Below are positions 1-10,778 of a stretch of 64,000 nt of DNA, in pieces. Origin of the DNA: Boesenbergia rotunda (taxonomy: Eukaryota; Streptophyta; Magnoliopsida; Zingiberales; Zingiberaceae); contig JAGFNQ010005239.1 in the NCBI GenBank assembly GCA_024364735.1, forward strand, positions 1-64,000, in the 5' to 3' direction. The position numbers and the translations under genes were made by a program. Every line of letters begins with the position of its first letter. The stretch's first letter is position 1. Below the pieces are notes generated by a model that did not search any database, was not told where the DNA came from, and saw nothing but the letters and a program-made list of their open reading frames with translations.

Positions 1-188
1 AAAAAAAAACAAAACAAAACAAAGTCAAGTGGCACGCAAATGAAGAAAAAAAATTTGTGCCAAGGAAAGTTTTGTACCAATTTGCAATTGAAATTAGGTT
101 TCCGAGGCTATGAATCAAGGCATTAAGTTTATAAATGCATCAAAAGTGATGAGCACATCAGCTGCTGATCAGAACTGAAAGAAATGCA
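1..188 (+). mobile_element. E2, left fragment: 3' internal region of Tat/Athila-like element
   Basis: A-rich, non-coding sequence that resembles the E2 sequence resuming at 2471: both have poly-A runs followed by a 'gtggca.gcaaatga' segment. It is the upstream part of the E2 internal region, cut by E3. Bases 184-188 (atgca) are the left copy of the E3 target duplication. The 5' LTR and any coding part of E2 lie left of the window. Confidence 0.7.
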
Positions 189-2470
189 TGTTGGGACCGG
201 GTGCATGTTGACAAGGATACGAGTTCGTAAAATTTAAAATTTTTACGTGTAGTGGAAGAGTTTGCATAAAATAATTTCCTAAATTATTTTAACTTCGTAT
301 CTAGCATGCAACCTTATAGTGTGTTGACATAATCATAAAATAAAACTTTGCGGAAAAGTAAACTAATTTATTTTATACCTTTCGTAACTCGAAGTAAGGG
401 ACGAGATCCAACCGTAGCGTCCCTTGGAAGCTCCGCCTCTATTCGCGTCCACGCTGAGTTCTCTTCGGGATGACTTCGCAAAGTCACGAGTTTTGTGCCG
501 ACGAGAACTACTAGATTCTTGGAAGGCACAACTAGATGAACAAGAGAGGAAAGATAGGAAACTAACCAACAAAGTAACGGAATCGAATTCCGAGAAGAGA
601 GGAGTCGCTATCCGCTTCTTCTTCTTCGTATTCGGGTTCTCCTTCTTCTTCTTGAAGCTCACGGCCTCCTCCAAGGAGTCCTTTGTGCGCCGGCCCTAAT
701 CCTCTAGGGTGGGCGCCGGCCCTAGGCAAGAGAGGGAAGAAGAGAAGAGAGAAGAGATTAAGAGAGAGAGGGAGAGAATAATTAATCTCTTAATTAGGAA
801 TAAGGGCTAGCCTTTGGTTCCTTTATATAGTAGCAACTCCTTTGCTAAGTCTCCCTCTAAACCGAATTAACGGAATTAACAGAATTAGTTATAAGAAATT
901 TATCTTATAAATTCTCTTATTAATTATTCCGTTTAAGCCGAGTTTTATTATAACTAATTTATAATAAAACAAATTCTTCTTCTCTTTAAATTATGGAATA
1001 AATTTTATAAGAAATTTATAAACTTTCTTATTATGAAAAAATCAATTCTTAATTGATTTTATAAAATTAAAATAAACCAATTCATGGATTATTTTAACTT
1101 CCATAAAAAGAATAAATTTCTACAAATTTATTTATATAAATTTCTTTATACAAATTTATTTATCCATAATTTATAAAACAAATCACACTAGATTTATTTT
1201 ATTAATTAAACCAAATAAATTGATTTAATTCCCTTTAATGGCCGGCCACCACAAGGAGGGTTAGCACCCTCTTTGGCCGGCCAAACCAACCCGAACCGGT
1301 CGCGAATTAAACTCATTTAATTCGCCCAATAAGCCTTCAAAAGACTTAGCCATTTTTAGCTTCCATTGCGCCTCTGATTAACTCAGATTCGACTTATTTC
1401 TCTTGATCAGAAAATCCAATTTTCAACTCGTTTTAAATCCCTCGGATTACTCTTATTGCGTGTGACTAAATAGGCTTTCGATTTATGTTGGACGTCTATA
1501 ATCAACCAATTATAGAACGATCATGAGATACACCTAGTAGTACATCATGACCCCCAATTAATCGAAAGATCAATGGTTTGACCTCAGAAGAAATTATTCT
1601 GAAACCCTTCAGCAGCTCTACTAAATCGTGCCCCATTCCCTTCACCACCTTATACCCTCTTGGTTCAGGACACGGTCTATTGGTGTCAGTCCCCACTAGG
1701 CTGACTACGTCACACCTAGCCCAAGTAATGTCTTTCTCGTCCTTTGGATTTCTAATTACTCTCATGTATTTAAGAGACTCGCACTCTTAACATGATATAC
1801 TCTGGCCAGAGGTTTTGAGTAACAATCTGACGATAGGCCTGGGTATACATCTCCTCGCAAGGAGTGGTGAATCCTTTGTAGGCTATTCAAACATCTTCGG
1901 GCACTTCGGCTTATACCCAATCATCCTGGGTCCACACCTCCTTGGAGATACTTGCTTAAGATGTTAAAGTATAAGTCTCCATGACCAAGATGACTTGAAC
2001 ACCGCAAGTCAAAGGAACATCGCACTTAAGCTGCAGTAAGAACTTCATTGACATATCTTTATAGATAACCATATGAAGTTTTATAGCTAGTCACTCCAAT
2101 GAACTAGTTCCCTTAACTAGCATCCATGTTTATCTCCGGACATCCCAATGTCACCAGCCAGTGAAAATCAGCTGATTAGAGAATAACCCATGCTAGTCTC
2201 AACAGAATTGATAGTGTCCGTTTTTATCAATTCATCGACTAGGGATAATTTCAATACTTCACAATTGCACATTAGAGATAATCACTAGTTGTGATCCCAT
2301 CACAAATTCTCTTATGCTGTGAGTTGTATTGCGGACATTCAATAGATGAGTTTAAGATCCCAATCAAATACACAAAACATGTATACTCAAATAGTGAATT
2401 ATCATTTATTAATATAAATGTTTACATCATAAGGCGATTGCCTTAGGACACTTCTCTCATATCACTAACA
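189..2470 (-). mobile_element. E3: solo Copia-type LTR, 2282 bp
   Basis: The unit begins TGTTGGGACC and ends CACTAACA (TG...CA, with matching TGTTGG/TAACA termini). It is flanked by the 5-bp direct repeat atgca at 184-188 and 2471-2475. Read on the minus strand, the start (TGTTAGTGATATGAG, then 'gtcctaaggcaat') resembles the LTR start of large plant Copia elements. No coding region or second LTR is present, so it is a solo LTR left by LTR-LTR recombination. It contains GGCCGGCC boxes near 1240-1285 and a GC-rich GCGCC/GGCC patch near 690-725. The short ORFs inside it are not convincing genes. Confidence 0.88.
821..829 (-). promoter_or_regulatory. Candidate TATA box of E3
   Basis: TATATAAAG on the minus strand, inside the minus-strand LTR and followed by a purine/pyrimidine-rich leader. 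It is the best TATA match in the LTR. The transcription start is inferred only. Confidence 0.5.
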
Positions 2471-3668
2471 ATGCAACTGCTAGGATTTTTAGATCAGACC
2501 TGAAGAAAAAAAAATAGTTTGGAAGAGGAAAAAGGCAGCTATGGGAAAAGAAGAAGAGCTGGACATTAGAGGAAAAACACACTGAATTTACGAAGCAATC
2601 CGACTGAGACACAAGTTGATTCCCATCAGCTTGTTGGAGTTTCATTCGGTACAGATTCTGAAGCTGTAAAAACTGATACGCAGAGAAGAGAAAGCTGATT
2701 GAATGTAGCAACAAAGTAAATGCAGAGAAAAAAAAACAGCAAGTAGCAATTCATTTGAAGATCACGGCATTGTAGGATTGGAACTGATTTGGATAAGAAT
2801 TTGGGGAGCTGAGCACATCAGGACTGAACAAAATGAAGAACCAAAATAGAAAGTAGCAGCTCAACAGAAAAAAAAAATAGAAAAACAAAAGAAACAAGGT
2901 GGCAAGAATGAAGTTGTGGCACCATGAAGCAAGAGAAGTTGTTCTCATCCGAATCAAAGCCTTGCTCCACCACAATTCTGACTTTACTAGAGAGAAAGAA
3001 AGAAAGAAAAAAATTTCAGCAGCTGACCAAGAAAAAAAAAAGAAGAAAAGAGACAAAGTGGCAAGCAAATGAGAATTGGCACATTGAGACCAATAAGGTT
3101 TTCTTCATCCGGATCAAGGGGCATTATAGAATTCTTACTTCACCACATTTTTTTACCTCAGTATGAGGACTATAAAGAGGGTAAAGTGCATTGGAAATAT
3201 TCTTGAGCAACCAAGTCTCCCACTTCATCAATTTTTCTATTCTCTTGGCTTTTACTTCATTTCTTACCATTTTCTTTGTCTTTCACTTGTTGAATAAACT
3301 TTTGTAGATGTGGATTCCAATCAAGAATAATGGTGGAGAGTAGATAACAAGCAAGCCTATGGTAGTGCAAAAAGTATTTGTGTTTGAGTGAGCTCCACTT
3401 TCATCATGAATTTAGAACTCAAGAAGAGGGCCACCAAAAATTTCCCTTGAGAGGCTTAGTAAGTTAAATTCATCTCAATGAATCATGAAGGATGAAAAGG
3501 CTAAGTTGTTGATTTAAGGACGAGATACTAATTCACAGAGCTTAGATTTTTGAGAGTTGACAACCCTAGACAATTTCTTTTCAATTGTTTCTACTTATGT
3601 ATGAGAAAAGCTAGGGGATACATATATAGTACTTTTCGCGAGACGCTCAAGCTTAAGTGTGGGGGAGT
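2471..3668 (+). mobile_element. E2, 3' internal region and polypurine tract
   Basis: The untranslated 3' internal part of the E2 Gypsy-type element, starting with the right copy of the E3 target duplication (2471-2475). It is homologous, in inverse orientation, to about 13598-15200 of E4: both carry the 'tctcccacttcatcaatttttc' segment and the 'gagctccactttcatcatg'-like segment. It ends in the polypurine tract GTGTGGGGGAGT at 3657-3668, directly before the LTR, which fixes plus-strand orientation. I see no reliable coding region. Confidence 0.75.
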
Positions 3669-6472
3669 TGATAAGTATCATTTTATTGATCATTTAAGGT
3701 TCTAGGATATATTTTTGACTCATGTTTTACTTGCTTAATGGTGGATTTACCCTAGGTTCTAGGATTTACATTCATTGTGGACCTAATTACAAATTTTGAT
3801 ATATTTGAATTGTTTTGACACTAAATTGTTGATCTACATTTTTAGGCTTGGAAGGATCATGAACCCAGGTCATGTTGGGTAAAAGTTGAGTCAAAAGTGG
3901 ACTGGATCAAGTGATCAAGCGTTGACTAATATGGACCGTCCAATTCAAAAATGGCTAGATCTAAGCCATCTGAGAACTTCTGGTCAATCTGAGCTGGGGT
4001 TAAGGTTAATCAAGCACTTGGATCAAGATCTGAAAGTTTCATCCAAATCAGAGATCATCTGGTCATCAGATCAAGCTCAGGACGGTCTAGACCGTCCATT
4101 CAAAGATCAAGGTGTTCTGAACCATCCGTTACAAATCTGGAAGATCCGAGCCACTGAGAAGTAGATCCTGATCCTTGATCAAGATCTGGAATGTTTGATC
4201 AAAATCGGACAAGGATCAACCGTTGGATGACTGCTGGATAATCTGAGTCGTCCAATTTCAAACCATATAAACCGAATTCCTCTGCTTCAGATGTGTCGCG
4301 TCTTCGCCAGTCGTAGCTAGTTCTTCGAGTTTCCTCATTAGTTTTTCGATTCGTTTGCAGTTTTCTTCATCAGAGGGCGTGACCAACTCGATTTCGACCT
4401 TGGAACAAGATCTGGATCATTGGAAGAAGGTTTCCGTGGAGATTGTAGCTCGGATTTGCACCGGAACAGAGTTGATTGAGGGTTTCGTCAATTTTTGTGA
4501 TCTGATCAATTTCATCGCGATCGTGTGCCATTTTCTTCAATCGGAGCTATCTGAAGGGTTTTCTGATACACTGATCATCACCAAACCTTCATCGCACTTG
4601 TACATCGCAAGATCGAAGAGATCGGAAGCTTTTTCTCAGCTGGGTGCAGTCTGTGAGCAGATTCGACATTGAGGCGTATTTCCATTGATCTGTGGAGCTG
4701 AGGAGTTCGAGGCCCACTCTTGTGTGACGGCAAGAGGATCTTGATGCTAAGGGATGGATCGAAGTTCATTTTCTTAGTGAATTTCAATTTTCTGTCTGTT
4801 GTTTTAATTCCAGCTGCCATTTTATTGTTGTCTTCATATCAACTGTTTTAGTTTCAATTCTGATTTGTCTCTGCCTTAATTAGGTTTCAATTCTGTAATA
4901 GTATTAGATAGAAGCCTGTTAGTGAACAACTAGATTTAATTTCAGTTTGTTTCACATTACATTGCTTGCGTGCCAGATTTGTTGCTTTGTTCCAGTTTTT
5001 CCTGCTGCGTATCAGCCCTTTTCACCTTGCGTATCAGTTTTTCTACTTGAGTTTCTGAATTTTGTCTCAAGTTAGTTATAGTTTATCTCCTTAATTTACT
5101 TTGTAGCTCGTCAACTTTAAATAGCACTTGATTTCAGATTTTGCACATCAACCTGTCATGTATTGATTTCATAGCTGTAATTCAACTTCCATTTCTGCAG
5201 TTCAGATCATTTCTGAAATTCTCAGCTGGTAGTTTCTGGATTTCAGTCAAGTACATGTTAATTCTTCTAAATCCTTCTTGAACACTAGATTGTGCACTTA
5301 ATCACAGTTATCTTGTTTGTTTCTGCATTCAAGTTGTGGCATTTCTGAATTTGATTCTGCATCAGTTTCATTCATGCATTCTAGCTTAGCTTGTTGCGTG
5401 CCAGCTTTTCAGCTTGTGTCTCAATTTTATTTCGACAGTTTTTTAGTTCTTCATTTCTGAATTGGTGTCAAGTAACATTAGTTGAATTCAGTTTGTTTCT
5501 TTGAACTTTAGACTCGTGCATTAGAACTCAGCTTACTCCATTAGATTCTGCAATTGCCTTGTTTCTACATCCCTGCATTTGAATTCTGCATTTAGCAGTA
5601 GCAGTTAATGCTGTAATGTTTCGGCTCATCATTCCTGAAATTGCATCAATGGATTATTAACTTATTTGAGTTCTATCTGAACATTAGTTTGAGCAATTAA
5701 TCTCAGGTTGTTTTGCTTGTGTTTGCATTTGGTTCGTTGCTGATTTTCTAATTTCATGTTCTGCATTCCTGCTTTTAAATTCTGCATTATGTTCATTTCT
5801 GAAATAATCCATCCTTGGTCTGAATTTCATTCATTCATTTCTGCAAAGTTCTTCACTGATAGCTCACTTTCCAAACTCCACCGATCAGTTCATTTCTGAA
5901 TTGTAAGTACCAGTTTTGGCACAAAAGTCTCCCCTGCGTATCAAGCTGTCCATTTCTGCGTCTTGTGCCAATGTGAGTTTTGGCATCGATTTGTATCAAG
6001 TTAAATACAACTTATTGGATATTTCTGCATTTCATATCAGTTCGTTTTGTATTTAGTTGTATCTGCATTGTATATTCCATTTCGGCACTTCGGTTTAGAA
6101 TTCCAGCATTGGTTTTAATTGGAATTCCAGCCTAGTCTTGATTCATTTGTTTGGCACCTTGGTTTGAATGAGTTCATAATTGGTTGAGTCTTCCATTGCA
6201 TTTATCTAGCTAAAGTTTGCTTCATTAAGTTTCTTTCTTTTCATTAAGTTTTCATGTCTAATTGAAACAAAACCCAGATTTTATTTGAAACCCAAAAATC
6301 TTAGACGACACATAAACTCGAGCTAAAATCAAACACCCTCAACTAGCCCTAGGAAAAATACGTCCTATGGCCCCTTTACTACATTTCTAATCTTTGCTAG
6401 CAAAAAGGGTTTCCAGCTTACACATATCTAAATTTGAGACCCACATTCGTGACACATATCTCGGGTCCATCA
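3669..6472 (+). mobile_element. E2 3' LTR (TGATAAG family), 2804 bp
   Basis: The LTR begins TGATAAGTATCATTTTATTG just after the polypurine tract and ends CGGGTCCATCA. It matches E4 (10779-13597, inverted) and E12 (42182-43884). The middle holds a run of 'ccgtccaatt/gatcaagatctgaaag' segments, and these produce the ORF at 3886-4164, which recurs inverted at 12994-13257 in E4. The 3' half is a T-rich leader full of 'tttctgcattc'-like segments. The element sits inside E1; the expected target duplication is gtaca at 6473-6477, with the left copy outside the window. Confidence 0.82.
4266..4273 (+). promoter_or_regulatory. Candidate TATA box of the E2 LTR
   Basis: TATAAACC, about 600 bp into the 3' LTR, followed by a C/T-rich stretch. 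It is the only good TATA match in that part of the LTR. Confidence 0.45.
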
Positions 6473-7634
6473 GTACATTGATAGGCAATTGGTACACTTT
6501 AGAACCTAAAGCTCCCACGTTGTGAATAGTTGTTAATAGCTCATCATCTAACCAAAATAAGAGAAAGGTTCCTTCCGAGATGAACCAAACATACCTTTGG
6601 CATCTAAGACTTGGTCTTATTAAACTTAGTAGGATTCAAAGGTCGATAGTCGATGGGCCCTCGGGATCATTGGTGGTGGGAGACTTCCCTGACTTTGAAT
6701 CTTACTTGAAAAGGTAAGGTGACCAAGAGGCCTTTGGAGGCCGAGGGGTATAGACCCAAAGATATGTTAGAATCGATTCATTCTGATTTGTGTGGTCCTA
6801 TGCCTAGGGGTAGCTTTGAATACTTCGTGAGACGAATATTCAAAGTTATGGATACCTTTACTTGATGGTCGCAAGTCTGAATCTTTGATTAGTTCAAAGA
6901 ATTCAAGACGGTTGTGGAGAAACATCAAGGTAAAAGTATCAAGACACTACGATCGGATCGTGGTGGTAGGTACCTCTTGGGAGTGATTAGGACCTACTCA
7001 TCAGAGACTGGGATTCAATCTCAATTGACTGCAGCTGGTACGCCCCAACAGAATGGTGCAGTAGAGCAAAAGAAAAGGGCTCTTATGGGGATAGGACAAT
7101 GATGAGCTGCTCTGAGTTGCCGGATTCGTTCTGGGGATATACTCTGGAAATGGCAGCGTACATACTTGATACCATCTAGGTCAGTACTTTCTACTCCCGT
7201 AAGAAGTGTGAACTGGGTGAAAGCCAAGTCTAAGACATATTCAGATACGGGGTCACTCAGCAAATGTGTTTAGGAGGGATACTAATAAGTTGGAATCTCG
7301 TGCGCTTGTTCGCAGGGTATCCTAGAGGAACGAAAGGTGGTTCTATAGTCTTAAGGATTAGAGGGTAATCGTTGGGATGAATACCCGAATCTCAGAAGTA
7401 GACTATGTGATGAACCACAAGCCCATGTGTAGACTAACTCTTGGAAAATTAAGAGGGGATGTTCTTACCTTAGTACCAATTGTACAAGAAGATATACCAC
7501 AAGTCAATGCACCGCGTGTCACAGAAGATACACAGGTGCTGCCTCGTCGTAGTGGGAGGGTTGTTGGTCAACCAGAAGGATTCATGTTCTTGGGAGAGTA
7601 TTTGGACTCGGCCCCTGGCGACCATGAATCATGA
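6473..7634 (+). pseudogene. E1: decayed Copia pre-integrase and integrase region
   Basis: Remnant of the E1 Copia polyprotein, and the continuation of the element that E2 entered. Readable pieces, in order, are a GAG-pre-integrase part (near 6480-6640, WHLRLG), an integrase core (6914-7102, with TLRSDRGG and the QQNGAVEQKKR segment holding the catalytic Glu region), and an integrase-RT linker (7377-7634, ending near LPRRSGRVVGQPEGF). Stops and frameshifts separate them, so no integrase can be made. The same order and wording occur in E9 on the other strand, so both belong to one family, probably Tork-like. The upstream half (gag, protease) is outside the window. Confidence 0.8.
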
Positions 7635-8735
7635 TCCCTAGACCTATGACGAGGAACGCCCGCTTTGAAGAGATAAATCCGGTCATATGGATTTTGTTCA
7701 AAGGACGGATGAGAATTGTGTATGTAAGAAATGTGACAGAAATGTAGTGGTATTCTTGTACTATACGTAGATAATATTTTGTCAGTTGGCAACATTGACA
7801 AATTTTATTAGACGTAAGGGTATGGTTGTCCAAACAGTCGATATGAAGGACTTAGGAGAGGCAGGTCACATCCTTGGCGATCAAAGTTCTAAGGGATCAC
7901 TAGAAAAGGATGTTGTGCTTATCCCAAGATTCATATAGTGACAATGTCTTATCTCGTTTTAGCATGGAAACCTCCAACAAAAGTTTTGAACTTTTCAGCT
8001 GTGGAGTCACTCTATCTAAGGAGATATGTTTAGATTATTAAAGGAGATAGAGCAGGTAATGGTGGTTCTTTTAGCACTGGCTATAGGAAGCCTCATGTAT
8101 GCTAAAAATGAGACCGGATCTCTATTTTGCTGTGGGCATGGTTAGCATATATCAAAGTAACCCAGGTCAAGGAAATTGGATTGCGGTAAAAGCTTATATT
8201 AGTGCCTGAGAAGGACTAAAGATTATAAGCTGGATTACAAGGCAAAACAATTCCCTATGGGTTATACGGATACAGACTTCCAATCGGATAGGGGCAAACG
8301 TAAGTATTCCTCAGGGTTTTGTGTTTACTTTTAGGAGGTAGAACTATAGTTTGGAGGAGTGTTGTGCAGCGGCTGCGTGATGGACTCCACCATGGAAGCT
8401 AAGTAAAGTGGCAGCCTTTGAGGCAGCCAAAGGATGCTACATGGTTTAGGAACCTCAAGATAGACTTCAATGTGATTCCTGGTTTGCTCAGAGCTATCAC
8501 ATTTTATTGTGATAAAGAAAAGTGCATTTGCAAACTCGAAGAAATCACGAGCCCATAAGGCAAGTAAAACACGAGCAAGTACCACCCAGGAGAGGAAAAG
8601 GTGTTGTTGCCTAGATTACATCAGGGGACAACCTGGGAGATCTTTTCACTGAGGCCTTGAAAGCGAAAGCTTTAGGTATGTGATGATCAGGGAGTCAAAT
8701 GTATGGCATTTTCAAAACAACAATGTCTTTAAGTA
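7635..8735 (+). pseudogene. E1: deleted reverse transcriptase and RNase H remnant
   Basis: After the linker the sequence jumps from a TYDE-type segment (near 7640) straight to the C-terminal part of the Copia RT palm. The YVDDIL region is present but broken (near 7755), followed by VDMKDLGEAGHILG. Roughly the first 100-150 residues of RT are missing. RNase H is readable in pieces from about 8350 (STMEA-like, FNVIPG.LRAITFYCD) to about 8640. Many stops and frameshifts are present. The deletion junction is the same as in E9 near 27965-27975. Confidence 0.78.
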
Positions 8736-9634
8736 TAAGTGGGAGATTGTAGGATGTGTATACTGAAAGACATGATTTCTTTATATGAACATCTTATTTT
8801 GAAAAGAGAATCACACTACACTAGGTGTTTGTTTATAATAGTACATACACGAAGTCTCATTGCTTTACATTGTAGATAACATGGTGTGTGGTGTCACATG
8901 GAAGATCATGTTATCGGTTCCTTACTTAGCATAAATAGAGGCCCACAACCGAGATGGAATTGGACAACCCATCGGGATGGTTGTAGGGTAATTATGTGTG
9001 GTTGATCTTGACCCTAGAATTACACTAGTGTGCTTTGAGTACATTGGGTAGGACCAAAACCCGATGTTATCCAATTTGTACTGACTCGATAATTGGATAG
9101 GACCTTAAGATATTATTATGGAGTACGATCCCTTAATCCCGAAATAATGTCGGACATATATTATTAATAATTGTTTCTTTGATTTACTAATGGACGAGAT
9201 CTATTCTATTAGATCGACAGACTTGGTAAGTTGGGAAATAATATTAATAATATGATGTGCCGATGATTATTGACGGAATCCGTGTCCTGGTGAGTCAGGA
9301 TGGTGATGCCCCCTTGATGAGCTCAAAAGGTTCATCGTGCCAAACCCTGCAGGTGGATTTGATCCGGCATGTTGATAAGGTTGAATGGTACTAATCAAGG
9401 ATCCAGAAGTTAATTAATTTAAATTGTCAGTAATTTAATTATTTAATGGGTATGCGAGATCTTAAACAGGGGGGATGGACGACTCATAATAAGTGGAGCC
9501 CATATGTAAATATGGGGGTTGGTGAGGTAATTCAATGAGGGCCATTTAGTGAAATGGATCCTCGTTAATGGACCAGGTTTGGATCGATTAGCAGGCCAAA
9601 ATCCAACTCCTCCTCATGGTCCCTATCATAGCCC

Positions 9635-9642
9635 TATAAATA
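9635..9642 (+). promoter_or_regulatory. TATA box of the E1 LTR
   Basis: TATAAATA followed by CCCC, about 890 bp into the LTR. It is conserved at 19290-19297 in the second copy. The inverted E9 LTRs have TATATATA at the matching place (25990-25997 and 41485-41492). Confidence 0.6.
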
Positions 9643-9750
9643 CCCCTTAGAGGTAAAGAACCAAGTTGATGATTGATTCTGGTAGAACACAAAACCCTAG
9701 CCACTTTCCTCTTCTTTCCTCTTCCTCATCCTCCAATTTCTTTCTCACGC

Positions 9751-10113
9751 GGAGGCACTGCCGTGAGGCAGCGCCTCAGGAGTGCTGCCATGAGGCAGCG
9801 CCCGAGCGCGTTGCCGTGAGGCTGCGCTGCCTCGGGAGCGCTGCTGTGAGGCAGTGCCCGAGTGCACTGCCTTGAGGCAGCGCATGCCTGCCTCGGGCCC
9901 GCTGCCTCAGAGGCAGCGGGAGGCATTGTCGTGAGGCAGCCAGGCTGCCTCGAGACCACTGCCTCAGAGGCAGCGGGAGGCAGCGCCTCGCTACCTTGTG
10001 AGGCGGCGCCTCGGGATCTCTGCCTCAGGCAGTCCCAGGGAGGCGCTGCTGTGAGGGAGCGTGGACCCCAGGGAGTGCTGCCGTGAGGCAGCCTCCAGGG
10101 AGGCGATGTTGTG
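9751..10113 (+). repeat. GC-rich palindromic tandem repeat in the E1 LTR
   Basis: Degenerate units of about 30 bp built on GAGGCAGCGCCTC (arms GAGGC/GCCTC) and GCCTCAGAGGC. The block lies about 110 bp downstream of the TATA box, after a pyrimidine tract. It generates several overlapping Ala/Arg-rich ORFs on both strands that I regard as artefacts of the repeat. Confidence 0.85.
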
Positions 10114-10778
10114 AGGCCATCCTCGGGAGGAGAGAACACAAGTTGGAGTTGTGGGGCAATTTGGAGTTGATCAGATCACAAGAACTCCAAGATACTTGTT
10201 GTTCAGGCGCTAGCAGTGGAGGAAAGGAATTAATTGGGTTTGTATTTGGATTATCTCCTTGGAGCGACCGATGTCACCCTTTGGTTAGGGATTGGTTGGC
10301 GCAAGGAGAAGGGATCGACTTGGTGGCCACGGGTATTGGTAGATCGTCGCCCACACGACGTCCAAGAGGGGAGGGCCATACGGTAGAAGATCGTAAGGTA
10401 ACGGAAGGTATATTCTTCCCTGGCTCCTTATGTTCTTATTTTGTGCCTTACTTATTTGCCTCGTAATTTCATGATAATTATTTAATTGTTTTGATTTGAT
10501 ATCATAGTTAATAATTAAATGATTGGACCCTGACCATAAACACAAAAGCTGGCGATCAACTCATCGTCTTTTCCGCGGTCGAACGGTCAAGCAAATTACA
10601 AGGCCAATTTTGGTAATTGGCTAAGTTGTAATTTGGATCGTTCGATACGGGACGAGATGGTCGATGGGAGACGGCTCTTCATTCGGATTAAAATTTTAAT
10701 TCGTAGGCATGGAGAGGTTTCTCAGATCGACCAGGTATCCGCTTAGGAAACCCGCCAAGCCATACCCAACAGACCCGT

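Larger units (their letters stand above)
8748..10771 (+). mobile_element. E1 3' LTR (Copia), 2024 bp
   Basis: The polypurine tract AAGTATAAGTGGGAGAT ends at 8747 and the LTR starts TGTAGGATGTGTATAC. It ends near CCATACCCAACA. The end is supported by alignment with the inverted E9 LTR (24872-26875, 2004 bp) and by the second copy that ends at 20426. The shared internal text includes 'tagtaccactcatccttatca' (inverted in E9) and the 'ccatatttaaatatggg' type palindrome. A GC-rich palindromic repeat block sits downstream of the TATA box. Confidence 0.83.

Noticed and set aside
4355..4672. 105-residue ORF in the E2 LTR as a possible host gene
   Set aside because: It lies in the leader part of an LTR, and the matching part of E12 does not keep it open.
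9666..10466. Overlapping Ala/Arg-rich ORFs on both strands (repeated at 19321-20121)
   Set aside because: They follow the GC-rich palindromic repeat in an LTR, are open in several frames at once, and match no protein type.
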